Positions 8,610-17,364 of a stretch of 64,000 bases of DNA are shown here, piece by piece. The notes below the pieces were generated by a model. That model had not been told where the DNA came from. It was given only the letters and a program-made list of their open reading frames with translations, and did not search any database. Within the stretch, counting starts at the first letter, position 1, and every line of letters starts with the position of its first letter. Origin of the DNA: PALSA-505 sp036267135 (lineage in GTDB: Bacteria > Actinomycetota > Actinomycetes > Streptosporangiales > Streptosporangiaceae); contig DATAWQ010000063.1 in NCBI GenBank assembly GCA_036267135.1, forward strand, positions 124,001 to 188,000, given 5' to 3'. A program made the translations under genes and the position numbers.

Positions 8610-9958
8610 CGGTACCCTCCGTTCCGCTTGCTGCCGATGCGCCAGGTCGACGAGCGCCCGCGGCGCACCCGGCCCATGACGCCCCGGCGGCGCAGCGGGT
8701 TGCCGCCGCGCCTGGTGACCAGGCGCAGCGCCCGCGACCGCCGCGGGCCGCTGAAGGCGCCCCGGCGGGGCGACCCGACACCGAACGTGCCCTTGGTCGA
8801 GGATCCCCCGCTGAACGCGCCACGCCGCGGTGAGCCGGTGGCGGGCATGCGCTTGCGCTGCGGCGGTGCGGTGAACGTGCCCCGGCGCGGGGCCGCCGCG
8901 CTGGCCGCTGCCTTCCGCCGCGTGTTCGTGCTGAACGATCCCCGGCGCAACGCGCTGCCGCCGAGTCCGCTTCCGCCCGCGCCGCGAAATCCCCAGGCCG
9001 GGCGGCTGCCAAACCTGGCGATGGCACTAAATGAACGGCTGCGCCTGGTAAACAGCCGCGGCGAACCGCCCGTCCCAGGCACGACCCTGCCCGCGCCGGA
9101 CAAGCCGGCCAGGAACCCGCCGCCCAGCAGCCGGCCGCCCACTATCCCGTCACCCCGGCGGCTGGCGCCGAAGCGCAGCCTGGCCACGCCCCGGCCCCCG
9201 CTGGCGCCCTGCGCACTGGCGGCGCGGCCGGTCAGTGGCCCGCTTCGCTTGCCGCCCAGGTGGAGATTGACCGAGGTGGGGCGGCTGCGGGCCAGTTCGG
9301 CGCTGGCCGCGAGCCACCCGCCACCACCGATCCAGCCGTCACGCTGCCTGGCCGCGGCGACCCGAAGCCTGGGTGTGCGCCCGGGTGGCAGGTTCTGCGG
9401 GCCGGGGGCGACGAGCGGGCCGGCGGTCTGCAAGCCTTCGGCGGGTGCGCCCGCCAGCCGGGCGGCCAGGCGGCTGGCCAGCGCGACGGCGTACAGCACG
9501 AACGGGCTCAGCAGCACGTCGTACAGCACGGTCGCGGGCAGCACGTGGCGCACGGCCGGCCCGGTGACGTCGGCATCGCCGAGCAGGATGCCCAGGCCGG
9601 CGTAGAGCGCGGCGCCGGCCGCCGCCCCGGCGGCCGAGGCCGCGAGCGGCAGCAGCACCGTGCTCTCCAGGTCGGCGGCGATCCGGCCGCAGAAGTAACC
9701 GACCAGGCAGAACACCAGCGCATAGACCCCGATGAGATGGTCGGCCGGCGGCGCGATGTCCAGGGCCAGCCCGGCTAGGAAGCCGGTGACCATCCCGGAC
9801 ATGGGGCCGCTGCTGAGAGCTAGCGCGACGACCACGAGCAGCACCAGGTCGGGGGCCACGTCCCCGGGCAGCGGGAGCCGGTCCAGCACGGTGAGCTGGA
9901 CGACGATGGCCGCCAGCACGAGCAGGACGGACAGCAGCAGGCGGCGCACGTCAGCCAC
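8606..9958 (-). CDS. mreD: MreD with a ~270-residue basic RRGxF-repeat C-terminal extension
   Basis: MreD is the membrane component of the MreBCD elongasome. Residues 1-170 form a normal MreD: several membrane helices from MADVRRLLLSVLLVLAAIVV through LYDVLLSPFVLYAVAL. Family members are usually about 160-230 aa, but this protein has 450. The remainder is strongly basic, Gly/Ser/Arg rich and contains repeats of the form (S/A/L)(P/L)RRG(A/T/S)F, for example PRRGAFSGG, PRRGTFTAP, LRRGSFSTN and PRRGAFSGP. The tail is genuine coding sequence because the frame runs to a TGA overlapping the PBP2 ATG by 4 bp, and the start overlaps mreC by 8 bp. Its role is unknown; binding of anionic lipid, RNA or a protein partner are possibilities. 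Confidence 0.88.
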   Translation of the reverse strand: MADVRRLLLSVLLVLAAIVVQLTVLDRLPLPGDVAPDLVLLVVVALALSSGPMSGMVTGFLAGLALDIAPPADHLIGVYALVFCLVGYFCGRIAADLESTVLLPLAASAAGAAAGAALYAGLGILLGDADVTGPAVRHVLPATVLYDVLLSPFVLYAVALASRLAARLAGAPAEGLQTAGPLVAPGPQNLPPGRTPRLRVAAARQRDGWIGGGGWLAASAELARSRPTSVNLHLGGKRSGPLTGRAASAQGASGGRGVARLRFGASRRGDGIVGGRLLGGGFLAGLSGAGRVVPGTGGSPRLFTRRSRSFSAIARFGSRPAWGFRGAGGSGLGGSALRRGSFSTNTRRKAAASAAAPRRGTFTAPPQRKRMPATGSPRRGAFSGGSSTKGTFGVGSPRRGAFSGPRRSRALRLVTRRGGNPLRRRGVMGRVRRGRSSTWRIGSKRNGGYR

Positions 9959-10916
9959 CCGTGCTGGGCGTCGGCAGGTAACTGCCCGCTGAGGACGTCG
10001 GCTTGGCCGGCACCGTGACCGTGACGGTGGGTGTCGGCTTGGGGCGCGCCGACGCGGGCAGCACCGAGTCCCTCGGGTTGACCCGCGGTGCGGCCACCAC
10101 CACGCCGACCACGCCGAGCGAGCTGAAGTCCACGTAGGGACGGACCAGGGCCATCGTGGTCAGCGAGTTCGGCGAGCCTTCCAGCTTGACGATCGTCCCG
10201 ACCGGGACCCCGGGCACGTACGGGCTGTCGTGCACCGAGGCGAGCGTGACCAGCGGCTCGCCGAGCCGGACACCGGAGTTGGCCTGCAGCAAGGTAAGCC
10301 GAAGGTCGTAGGGGCCCGACAGCCCCTTGCCCAGCCCAGTCACCTCGCCGTCAACCCCGTTCCCCGCCATCTGGACACCCACCACCGACGACTGGTCGGT
10401 GGTGAGCAGCACGGTGCACGTGCTGCTCGCCACGCTGACCACGTGGCCGACCAGGCCGTCGCCGTTCAGCACGGTCTGGTCGGGCTTGATGCCGTCCATG
10501 CTGCCGGCGTCGAGGGTGACCGTGTTCTCGTAGTTGGTGGACGCCGCGACCACGCTCGCGGCCACGACCCGGTAGCCACCGCGGCCTGCGAGCTGCAGCA
10601 ACCGCTCGAGCTGCTGGTAGTCGGCCTTGTTCAACTGCGCCTGGCTGAGCTCGGCGCGCAACCGCGCGTTCTGCGCTTGCAGCTCAGAGATTTTCGAGCC
10701 GGCCGACGGCGCGCCCTTGACCCCGTCCACGAGCTGGCCAGCGGGCCGGGTGACGTATCCGGCGATGCTCTCGACCGGGCCGAACACGGTGCCGCCGAAG
10801 CTGTTAAGCCCGCGCAACGGCCCGGCGTTGGAGTCCCGGTAGTCCACGGTGATCAGCGCGATGGCCACGATCAGGAGCACACCCAGAACCAGGCGGGTCC
10901 GCCGGCTGTCGTGCAC
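9951..10916 (-). CDS. mreC: MreC, elongasome scaffold protein
   Basis: MreC is a periplasm-facing scaffold that activates PBP2-RodA. The 321-aa protein has a single N-terminal membrane helix (LVLGVLLIVAIALITV), a coiled coil near residues 75-110 (SELQAQNARLRAELSQAQ) and the double beta-barrel MreC domain (VTLDAGSMDGIKPDQTVLNG). The C-terminus is a Pro/Thr-rich tail with alternating TVTVTVPA. The GTG start at 10916 is preceded on the minus strand by GAGGAGA. It overlaps mreD by 8 bp and follows mreB after 78 bp, so the rod genes form one operon. Confidence 0.93.
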   Translation of the reverse strand: MHDSRRTRLVLGVLLIVAIALITVDYRDSNAGPLRGLNSFGGTVFGPVESIAGYVTRPAGQLVDGVKGAPSAGSKISELQAQNARLRAELSQAQLNKADYQQLERLLQLAGRGGYRVVAASVVAASTNYENTVTLDAGSMDGIKPDQTVLNGDGLVGHVVSVASSTCTVLLTTDQSSVVGVQMAGNGVDGEVTGLGKGLSGPYDLRLTLLQANSGVRLGEPLVTLASVHDSPYVPGVPVGTIVKLEGSPNSLTTMALVRPYVDFSSLGVVGVVVAAPRVNPRDSVLPASARPKPTPTVTVTVPAKPTSSAGSYLPTPSTGG

Positions 10917-10994
10917 ACGATCTCCTCGTACCTATGTTCGCGACACCTGCCTGGGCCGCCGCCGCCGGTGGGCCGGGTCGCCGGCCCCGGCGGA

Positions 10995-12026
10995 TTAGCG
11001 TCTGGATTCGGGCACGAGCACCTGGCGCAGCGTGTCGAAGTCCTCGACGCACTTGCCGGTACCCAGGACGACAGAGTCAAGGGGGTTGTCCGCGACGTGG
11101 ACGGGCATGCCTGTCTCCTCGCGGATCCGCTCGTCCAGCCCGCGCAGCAGGGCACCGCCGCCGGTCAGCGCGATCCCCCGGTCCATGACGTCGCCGGCCA
11201 GCTCGGGCGGGCACTTGTCCAGGGTGGTCTTGACCGCATCGACGATCAGGTTGACCGGCTCCTCGATCGCCCGCCTGATCTCCTCCGCCGAGATCACGAT
11301 CGTCTTGGGCAGACCGCTGACCAGGTCACGGCCGCGGATCTCCGCATGTGGCTCGTCGGCGGTCGGGTAGGCCGAGCCGAGCGCCATCTTGATCTCTTCG
11401 GAGGTTCGCTCGCCCAGCATGAGCGAGTACTCCTTCTTGCCGAACGTGATGATCGCCTGGTCGAGCTCGTCGCCGCCGATCCTGATCGACTGCGAGGTCA
11501 CGATGCCACCCAGCGAGATCACCGCCACCTCGGTGGTGCCGCCGCCGATGTCCACCACCATGTTGCCGGTCGGCTCGTTGATCGGCAGGCCCGCCCCGAT
11601 CGCCGCGGCCATGGGCTCCTCGATGATGTAGACCCGGCGGGCGCCGGCCTGGTGGCCGGCCTCCTTGACCGCGCTCTGCTCCACCCCGGTGATACCGCTG
11701 GGCACGGCGACCACGACCCTGGGCTTGGCCATGTGCCTGCGTCTGTGCACCTTCTGGATGAAGTAACGGAGCATCCGCTCGGTGACGTCGAAGTCGGCGA
11801 TCACCCCGTCCTTGAGCGGTCTGATGGCCACGATGTTGCCGGGAGTCCGGCCGATCATTCGTTTGGCTTCGACACCGACCGCGACGATCTGGCCGTTGTT
11901 CGTGTTGAGCGCGACTACCGAGGGCTCGTTGAGCACGATCCCGCGTCCGCGGACGTAAACCAGGGTGTTCGCGGTGCCGAGATCGACCGCCATGTCACGG
12001 CCGAGAAACGCAAGCGCGTTGCTCAT
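10995..12026 (-). CDS. mreB: MreB, actin-like cell shape protein
   Basis: MreB is a bacterial actin homologue that forms membrane-associated filaments guiding lateral wall synthesis. The 343-aa protein has phosphate-1 DLGTANTLVYV, phosphate-2 VVDIGGGTTEVAVISLGG and ALTGGGALLRGLDERI, all diagnostic. The ATG at 12026 gives the canonical MSNALAFLGRDMAVDLGTAN; a frame extending to 12089 lacks support. It is the first gene of the mre-mrd operon and ends 78 bp before mreC. Ndk lies immediately upstream on the same strand with a 115-bp gap that may hold the operon promoter. Confidence 0.96.
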   Translation of the reverse strand: MSNALAFLGRDMAVDLGTANTLVYVRGRGIVLNEPSVVALNTNNGQIVAVGVEAKRMIGRTPGNIVAIRPLKDGVIADFDVTERMLRYFIQKVHRRRHMAKPRVVVAVPSGITGVEQSAVKEAGHQAGARRVYIIEEPMAAAIGAGLPINEPTGNMVVDIGGGTTEVAVISLGGIVTSQSIRIGGDELDQAIITFGKKEYSLMLGERTSEEIKMALGSAYPTADEPHAEIRGRDLVSGLPKTIVISAEEIRRAIEEPVNLIVDAVKTTLDKCPPELAGDVMDRGIALTGGGALLRGLDERIREETGMPVHVADNPLDSVVLGTGKCVEDFDTLRQVLVPESRR

Positions 12027-12141
12027 GGGGAACGGAACCTTCCGATACGGTCCTGCGGGTTGTCTGTGCTCAGGTGCCGCGATCGGCAACCCGGAGGCTG
12101 AGGCGCGGCCACGTGCCGTTCATCGGCTGCCGTCAGGCCGG

Positions 12142-12552
12142 TTAAGCGAACTCAGGGAAAAAGATCTTCATTTCCCTTTCCGCCGATTCCGGCGAGTCCG
12201 AGCCATGCACGACGTTCTCCTTAACCAGCAACGCATGATCCCCACGGATCGTGCCCGGCGGCGCGACCAGGGGATTGGTCGGTCCGGCCAGTGACCGGAA
12301 TGCCTCAATTGCCCCATACCCCTCGGCAATCAGGGCGATCAGCGGACCGGACGTGATGAACTCGATGAGCGGGTCGAAGAAGGGTTTGCCCTCATGCTCC
12401 CCGTAGTGCAGCATCGCGGTGTCGCGATCGAGCGTGCGCATATCCAGAGCCACGATCCGCAGTCCCCGGGCCTCGAGTCTGGTTATTACGTTCCCGATGA
12501 GTCCCCGGCGTACACCATCGGGTTTTATCAGTACCAGGGTGCGGTCAGGCAA
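12142..12552 (-). CDS. ndk: Nucleoside diphosphate kinase
   Basis: Ndk transfers the gamma phosphate between nucleoside tri- and diphosphates through a phosphohistidine. The 136-aa protein starts RTLVLIKPDGVRRGLIG and contains the active-site signature NVVHGSDSPESAEREM with the catalytic His. The length is normal for the family. The ATG at 12552 is the only reasonable start. It is located between the MFS-like gene and mreB, all on the minus strand, the usual actinobacterial neighbourhood. Confidence 0.97.
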   Translation of the reverse strand: MPDRTLVLIKPDGVRRGLIGNVITRLEARGLRIVALDMRTLDRDTAMLHYGEHEGKPFFDPLIEFITSGPLIALIAEGYGAIEAFRSLAGPTNPLVAPPGTIRGDHALLVKENVVHGSDSPESAEREMKIFFPEFA

Positions 12553-12628
12553 CTATGCTCCTCATGATCAACAGCGGCCGGGATGTGGCGTGCGCCGGCG
12601 GGAATTTTGATCCAGCGCGGTGCAAAGC

Positions 12629-15352
12629 TTACCCGCGTGACGCCACCTCTTCTGGCCCGCGGCGCGCCCGGCCGATGAGGAAAACTCCGGCTGCCGCCAC
12701 CACCGCGCCCGCCGCGGCGGCCACGTCCCACCAGTTTGCGGCCCTGGTCAGGGCCTGCGCAACGGCGCGGCTGCCGAGCTGAGCCTGGATCGACGACGAC
12801 GCCAGCGCGCCCACCATGCGGATCTGGATCGCCCCGGCCAGCAGATAGCCGGTCAGTGCGCCCGCCAGGGACAGGGACACGCCGGACATGGCGCCCGCCG
12901 GGGTGGCCTCGGCCACCGCCGCGCTGAGGGCCAGCGTCAGGCCGCCGGCGATCAGCGCGTAGGCGACGGCCAGTTCGTGCTGCCCGCCCGCGGGACCGGC
13001 CACGTGCGCGATGGCCAGGCCGGCCGCGGCGCAGATCAGGCCGACGATCACACAGGCCAGGGGGCCGCGGCCACCATTGCTCCTAGTCTCCTTCGTGCTC
13101 TTGTGCCGGGCGGCGTGGGCTCCGGCCCGGCTGGTGCGGCCATCGCCTTGCTGCCGGGCGGCATGCCGGCCGGTCAGCCAGGCCACGGCGGTCCCCAGCA
13201 GGCATCCGGCCACGGCGGCGGCCAGCGGGAGCCAGAGCGACCTGAGGGCCGGATCCGGTCCTCCGGCCAGCGGGCGTAGCGTGGCGATCTGCCCCAGCGT
13301 GGGGCCGAGTGCGAACCCCGCGCACGCGGCGATCAGCGGAAAACAGAGCCGGCGGCGGCGGGCGCGCCTGCCGTCGGGTGTCTCCGCGGCCAAACGAGCA
13401 CCGCCGGTCACCGGGTCCGACGAGGTCACCATGGCCAGGGCGGCCAGCACGACCACGGCGACGCCAGCGGCCACGGCCACGGAACGGCTGTTCTGGTTGG
13501 ACACGCCCACGTCCAGGGCGCCGAGCCCGAGCACGGGCACGGCCAGCAACGCGAGCTGTGACCGCTCGGCCGGGGTGACCGCCGAGCGGGTCTGCCGGCC
13601 AGCCCCGCCGGCCAGCGCGACGTAGAGCGCGGTCGCCGCCAGCCCGACGGCGGTCAGCCAGGGGAAGGGCTGGAGAGCGGCCCGCCAGTCGCCGCCCGCG
13701 AGCCGGTCCCGCATCACCGGTACCACGCCGAACAAGCTGATCACCATCACCACGACCCACCAGCGGGCCAGCAGCCTGCACCACCGGGGCGGCCGCTCCC
13801 AGGCCAGGGCGAGCGTGGCGGGCAGCGCGAACCCGGCGCCGAGGCCGTGCAGCGCGCGATCGGCGCCAATGGTCAGGGCGGAGTGCACCGAATCGGCCAG
13901 CAGGTCCGCGGCGCCGATCGCGAGCAACCCGGCGAGGAGGACCGGCCAGGCCCGCCGCCGCCGGGCCAGCACGGCGGCCACCGGGGCCACACAGGCCATC
14001 ACGGGCAGGGCCAGACCGGAGGCCCGGACCAGGCCGACCACGCTGCCGTGGCCGGCCATCCGGGCGAGGGCCGAGGCGGGAAGCTCGGTCGCGAGCAAGT
14101 TGGGCAACTGCAGCAGGGCCAGCGGAACCACGGCCGCCACGATCAGCACAGCCACCCCCGCGGCCAGCGGGCCACCGCGCGCGGCGCCCTCCGCAGGCGC
14201 GACCACCGGCTTGCTGGTGCTGATGGGATTGGTGGGAGTGGTGGTGCGAGCGGGAGTGGAGGTAGAAGTCGAGGAAGAGGAAGAGGAAGAGACGCGAGTG
14301 GTTTCGGCGGAGGCGCGTGCGGGGGCGCTGATGGTCGAGTGACCCACTGGCCCGGCAGAGGGTGCGGGTGCGGAAGAGGTGGCCGAGGTAGCCGAGGAGG
14401 CAGGGGCGGAAGAGGCGGCTGGGGAGGCCGAGGGGGCGGAAGAGGCGGGCGCGGCGTTGGACGCGGCGAGGTCAGGAGGGGCCGAGGCGGCCGCGCGACT
14501 GGAGGCGGATGTGGTGGTAGGGGCGGGACCGGAGTTCCGGGTGAGAGCGGGGTCACGGGTGAGAGCGGGGGCGGGGGCGCGGGTGGTTCGGCCGTTCGCG
14601 GGCTGGCCGTGCGCGGGCGCGGTCGGGGCGTGAGCGGTCGGTGGGGGCTGGCCGTGCGCGGGGGCGGTTGCGGCGGGCTGGCCGTTCGCGTGGGCAGTGG
14701 GTGCGGGCAGGACGTTCGCGGACTGGCCGTTCGTGGGCTGTGTCGGCACCTGCCGGGCTGGCGTCCAATGGCGGGTGGGAGTTGCGGGCGGGGATGCCTT
14801 GGCCAAGGGGAAGCTGGGGAGCGGAAGAGAGCCGGAGGTGTACGCCCGATCGGGGGGCGGAGGCCCGGCGGGCCGCCATGGCGCGGGCGACGCAGACCTG
14901 GGCCCGGACGCAGGCGAGGACGGCCGACCGAGGGGTGACGGTGTGGGCCGCGACGGCGCGGACGATGCGGGCCGGGGCACGGAGGGAGAGGGGATCGCCT
15001 GGCCGGGGGGTGGGGGTGTGGGGCGCGGTGCGCTGGGAGACGCGGGTCTGGGCGCGGGGGCGGGCCTGGGCCTGGGCGCGGGCTGGGGGGCGGGCCTGGG
15101 CGCGGGGGTGGTGGGGGCGGGACTGGTTCCTGGTGTCGACCAGTTGCCGATGCTGAGCGGGCGGGGGGCCCGGGCCGGGGGGACGGCGAGTCCGGCGGAC
15201 TGACCTGGGGGGATGTCCGGTTTAGAGGCGTTGGCCCGGATATCGGGAGACGTATCCGAAGTGCCGGAACTATCACGTTCAGTATCCAAGCGCTTACGGA
15301 TAGTGTCTGCTTTGGCGTGTGCGCCATCCTTGGCCTGGGGGCGGCCGATCAC
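12629..15352 (-). CDS. MFS-like multi-pass membrane protein with ~390-residue disordered N-terminal tail
   Basis: The protein has 907 residues. Residues 1 to about 390 are an extreme Pro/Ala/Ser/Thr-rich cytoplasmic tail without recognisable domains. The C-terminal ~510 residues hold about 12-14 hydrophobic helices, with an MFS-like motif near GADRALHGLGAGFALPATLA, so a DHA2-type transporter descendant is the best guess. The start is a GTG at 15352 preceded by AGAGGAGA about 8 bp upstream. Biased composition produces long shadow frames on the plus strand (13847-14938); the helix pattern shows that the minus frame is real. Substrate is unknown. It lies between DUF4233 and ndk. Confidence 0.8.
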   Translation of the reverse strand: MIGRPQAKDGAHAKADTIRKRLDTERDSSGTSDTSPDIRANASKPDIPPGQSAGLAVPPARAPRPLSIGNWSTPGTSPAPTTPAPRPAPQPAPRPRPAPAPRPASPSAPRPTPPPPGQAIPSPSVPRPASSAPSRPTPSPLGRPSSPASGPRSASPAPWRPAGPPPPDRAYTSGSLPLPSFPLAKASPPATPTRHWTPARQVPTQPTNGQSANVLPAPTAHANGQPAATAPAHGQPPPTAHAPTAPAHGQPANGRTTRAPAPALTRDPALTRNSGPAPTTTSASSRAAASAPPDLAASNAAPASSAPSASPAASSAPASSATSATSSAPAPSAGPVGHSTISAPARASAETTRVSSSSSSSTSTSTPARTTTPTNPISTSKPVVAPAEGAARGGPLAAGVAVLIVAAVVPLALLQLPNLLATELPASALARMAGHGSVVGLVRASGLALPVMACVAPVAAVLARRRRAWPVLLAGLLAIGAADLLADSVHSALTIGADRALHGLGAGFALPATLALAWERPPRWCRLLARWWVVVMVISLFGVVPVMRDRLAGGDWRAALQPFPWLTAVGLAATALYVALAGGAGRQTRSAVTPAERSQLALLAVPVLGLGALDVGVSNQNSRSVAVAAGVAVVVLAALAMVTSSDPVTGGARLAAETPDGRRARRRRLCFPLIAACAGFALGPTLGQIATLRPLAGGPDPALRSLWLPLAAAVAGCLLGTAVAWLTGRHAARQQGDGRTSRAGAHAARHKSTKETRSNGGRGPLACVIVGLICAAAGLAIAHVAGPAGGQHELAVAYALIAGGLTLALSAAVAEATPAGAMSGVSLSLAGALTGYLLAGAIQIRMVGALASSSIQAQLGSRAVAQALTRAANWWDVAAAAGAVVAAAGVFLIGRARRGPEEVASRG

Positions 15353-15392
15353 AAGGTGTTCTCCTCTGATTACTCAGGGCAATACAGGCAGA

Positions 15393-15734
15393 CTAACGCG
15401 GTTGAGCACGCTCCGCACTGCGCCCGAGACAGATCGCTATCGTCCAGAGGACGGCGAAGATGACGCCAAGCCCGTACATGGCGGACACAACGGCGCCAGA
15501 GGCGATCATCAAAATCTGCAAAATGCTTCCTGCGATGAGCGCGATCTTGAACCCGGACAGGCCGAGGGTGCGCATCGACACCGCCACGGCGATCACTACC
15601 GCGGCTCCAGCCAGCGCGCCGCCGGTCGGGCCGGCCGCGCCGGGGGTCATGTGGTCGACCTTGATGGCGACCGGAATGGCCAGGGCGATCACGATCGCCT
15701 CGAAGATCAGCACGGTCGTGCAGAGCCGCCTCAT
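15393..15734 (-). CDS. DUF4233 domain-containing membrane protein
   Basis: A 113-aa protein with four hydrophobic segments matches the small DUF4233 family found directly after folC in actinobacteria (N-terminus MRRLCTTVLIFEAIVIALAI). Function is unknown. The ATG at 15734 overlaps the folC stop by 4 bp (ATGA), so translation is coupled. The gene ends 40 bp before the GTG of the MFS-like gene. Confidence 0.88.
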   Translation of the reverse strand: MRRLCTTVLIFEAIVIALAIPVAIKVDHMTPGAAGPTGGALAGAAVVIAVAVSMRTLGLSGFKIALIAGSILQILMIASGAVVSAMYGLGVIFAVLWTIAICLGRSAERAQPR

Positions 15735-17245
15735 GCCGGATCGGACTCCTCCGGATCGAAGTCCCCCATCTCGGGCTCCTCAACCTCGAAGTTGTTTGCC
15801 TCGAAGTTGTCTGCCTCAAGCTCGGCTGGACGGGGCTCGACGCGCCTGGCCGGGCGGGGCTTGGGAGACAACAGAGCCTTGGCGTCACCGGCGGTGATCA
15901 CCGAGCCGGTGATCAGCACGCCGGTGGACCCGGGCACCACCCGTCCGGTGGTGGCGTCATCATCGCTGACCTCGTCCGCGAGCGTCACCGCGATCTCGAT
16001 CGCCTCGTCGAGCCGTCCAGCCGTGTACACCCGGTCGGGGCCGAAGACCGACTCGGCCAGCTCGGCGAGCTTGGCCACCTCCATCGACCGGGCCGACGAG
16101 TTCTGGGTCACCACCAGGCTGTCGGCGAACGGCTCGAGGTGGTCGAGTATCCCCGGCACATCCTTGTCCTCGCTGATCGCGAGCACGCACACCAGCCTGG
16201 CGAAACCGAACGCCTCCGACACCGCCTCCATGGTGGCGGCCATGCCCGCGGGATTGTGCGCCGCGTCCACGATCGTCACCGGGCTGCGCCTGACAATTTC
16301 CATCCGGCCGGGCGATCGCGCCGCGGCGAAGCCCTCGCGGACCCAGGTCTCGTCCAGCTTCTGGGGCTCGACGCCGGGCAGGTTGTCGTCGCTGGTCCCG
16401 GAGAACGCCTCCACCGCGGCCAGCGCGCAGACGGCGTTCCCGGCCTGGTACCCGCCGAACAGCGGCAGGAAGATCTCGGTGTAGTCACCACGCAGGCCGC
16501 GCAACTCCAGCCGCTGGCCGCCCACGGCGAGGTCCCGGTCGAGCACACCGAACTCGAAGCCCTCCCTGGCCACGGTGGCGCCGACCTCGGACACCCGGCG
16601 CAGCAGCACCTCGGCGGCGGCGAGCGACTGCTGAGCGAGCACGGCGATCGCGCCCGGCTTGATGATGCCGCTCTTGTCGGTGGCGATCGCCTCCACCGTG
16701 CTGCCCAGGTACCTGGTGTGATCGATGGAGACCGGCGTGACCACCGCCACCTGGCCGTCGGCGATGTTCGTGCAGTCCCAGGTGCCGCCGATGCCGACCT
16801 CGACCACGGCCACGTCCACCGGGGCGTCGGCGAAGGCGGCGAACGCCATCCCGGTCAGCACCTCGAAGAACGACATCCGCACCTCGTGCCGCTCGTCCAC
16901 CAGCGCCACGTACGGCAGGATCTCCTCGTACAGATCCACGAAGCGCTCCGGGTCCAGCGGCGCGCCGTCCAGCATGATCCGCTCGGTCATGCTGGTCAGG
17001 TGCGGGCTGGTGAACAGGCCGGTGCGCAGCCCCCGGGCGCGCAGCAGGGATTCGATCATCCGCGCGGTCGACGTCTTGCCGTTCGTCCCGGTGATGTGGA
17101 TGACCGGGCAGGCCCGCTGCGGGTCGCCGAGCAGGCTGGCCAGGTCGGCCATCCGCTCCAGGGTCGGGTCGATCGAGTGCTCCGGCCTGCGGGCCCCGAT
17201 CTCCCGTTCCACCTCGGCCAAGGCCGCATCAACGTCGCCACTCAC
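15731..17245 (-). CDS. folC: Bifunctional folylpolyglutamate synthase / dihydrofolate synthase
   Basis: FolC adds glutamate to dihydropteroate and folates. The 504-aa protein has the Mur-ligase-type P-loop HITGTNGKTSTARMIESLL near residue 50, followed by FTSPHLTSMTERIMLDG and, further on, IGGTWDCTNIAD. A C-terminal tail of about 50 residues beyond the Mur-ligase domain is acidic and contains an imperfect repeat (EADNFEANNFEVEEPE). It is upstream of DUF4233, which it overlaps, and downstream of valS, separated by a 14-bp repeat array. Confidence 0.95.
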   Translation of the reverse strand: MSGDVDAALAEVEREIGARRPEHSIDPTLERMADLASLLGDPQRACPVIHITGTNGKTSTARMIESLLRARGLRTGLFTSPHLTSMTERIMLDGAPLDPERFVDLYEEILPYVALVDERHEVRMSFFEVLTGMAFAAFADAPVDVAVVEVGIGGTWDCTNIADGQVAVVTPVSIDHTRYLGSTVEAIATDKSGIIKPGAIAVLAQQSLAAAEVLLRRVSEVGATVAREGFEFGVLDRDLAVGGQRLELRGLRGDYTEIFLPLFGGYQAGNAVCALAAVEAFSGTSDDNLPGVEPQKLDETWVREGFAAARSPGRMEIVRRSPVTIVDAAHNPAGMAATMEAVSEAFGFARLVCVLAISEDKDVPGILDHLEPFADSLVVTQNSSARSMEVAKLAELAESVFGPDRVYTAGRLDEAIEIAVTLADEVSDDDATTGRVVPGSTGVLITGSVITAGDAKALLSPKPRPARRVEPRPAELEADNFEANNFEVEEPEMGDFDPEESDPA

Positions 17246-17266
17246 CCTGGAAGCCTACCCGGGGGC

Positions 17267-17364
17267 GCTAGCCCGACTGTGCTAGCCCGACTGTGCTAGC
17301 CCGACTGTGCCAGCTCGGCGGTGCCAGCCAGGACGTGCCAGCCCGGGCGTGCTAGCCCGGCAGG
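17267..17364. repeat. Seven tandem 14-bp repeats between folC and valS
   Basis: Seven head-to-tail 14-bp units cover this stretch without spacers. The first three are identical (gctagcccgactgt). The next four are variants: gccagctcggcggt, gccagccaggacgt, gccagcccgggcgt and gctagcccggcagg. The last unit contains the valS stop codon, so the array starts at the very end of the gene and fills the gap to folC. Four units contain CTAG, a rare tetramer in high-GC genomes. A minisatellite produced by slippage is the simplest reading. Confidence 0.9.

Noticed and set aside
6543..9605. A 1020-codon open frame on the plus strand across PBP2 and mreD
   Set aside because: It is a shadow of high-GC minus-strand genes; no domain, Arg/His/Gly-rich random composition, and the opposite frames encode PBP2 and MreD with all motifs.
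13847..14938. A 363-codon Gly/Arg-rich plus-strand frame
   Set aside because: Mirror image of the Pro/Ala/Ser-rich tail of the minus-strand membrane protein.
17267..17364. CRISPR array between folC and valS
   Set aside because: Units are contiguous 14-mers with no spacers and no cas genes nearby.
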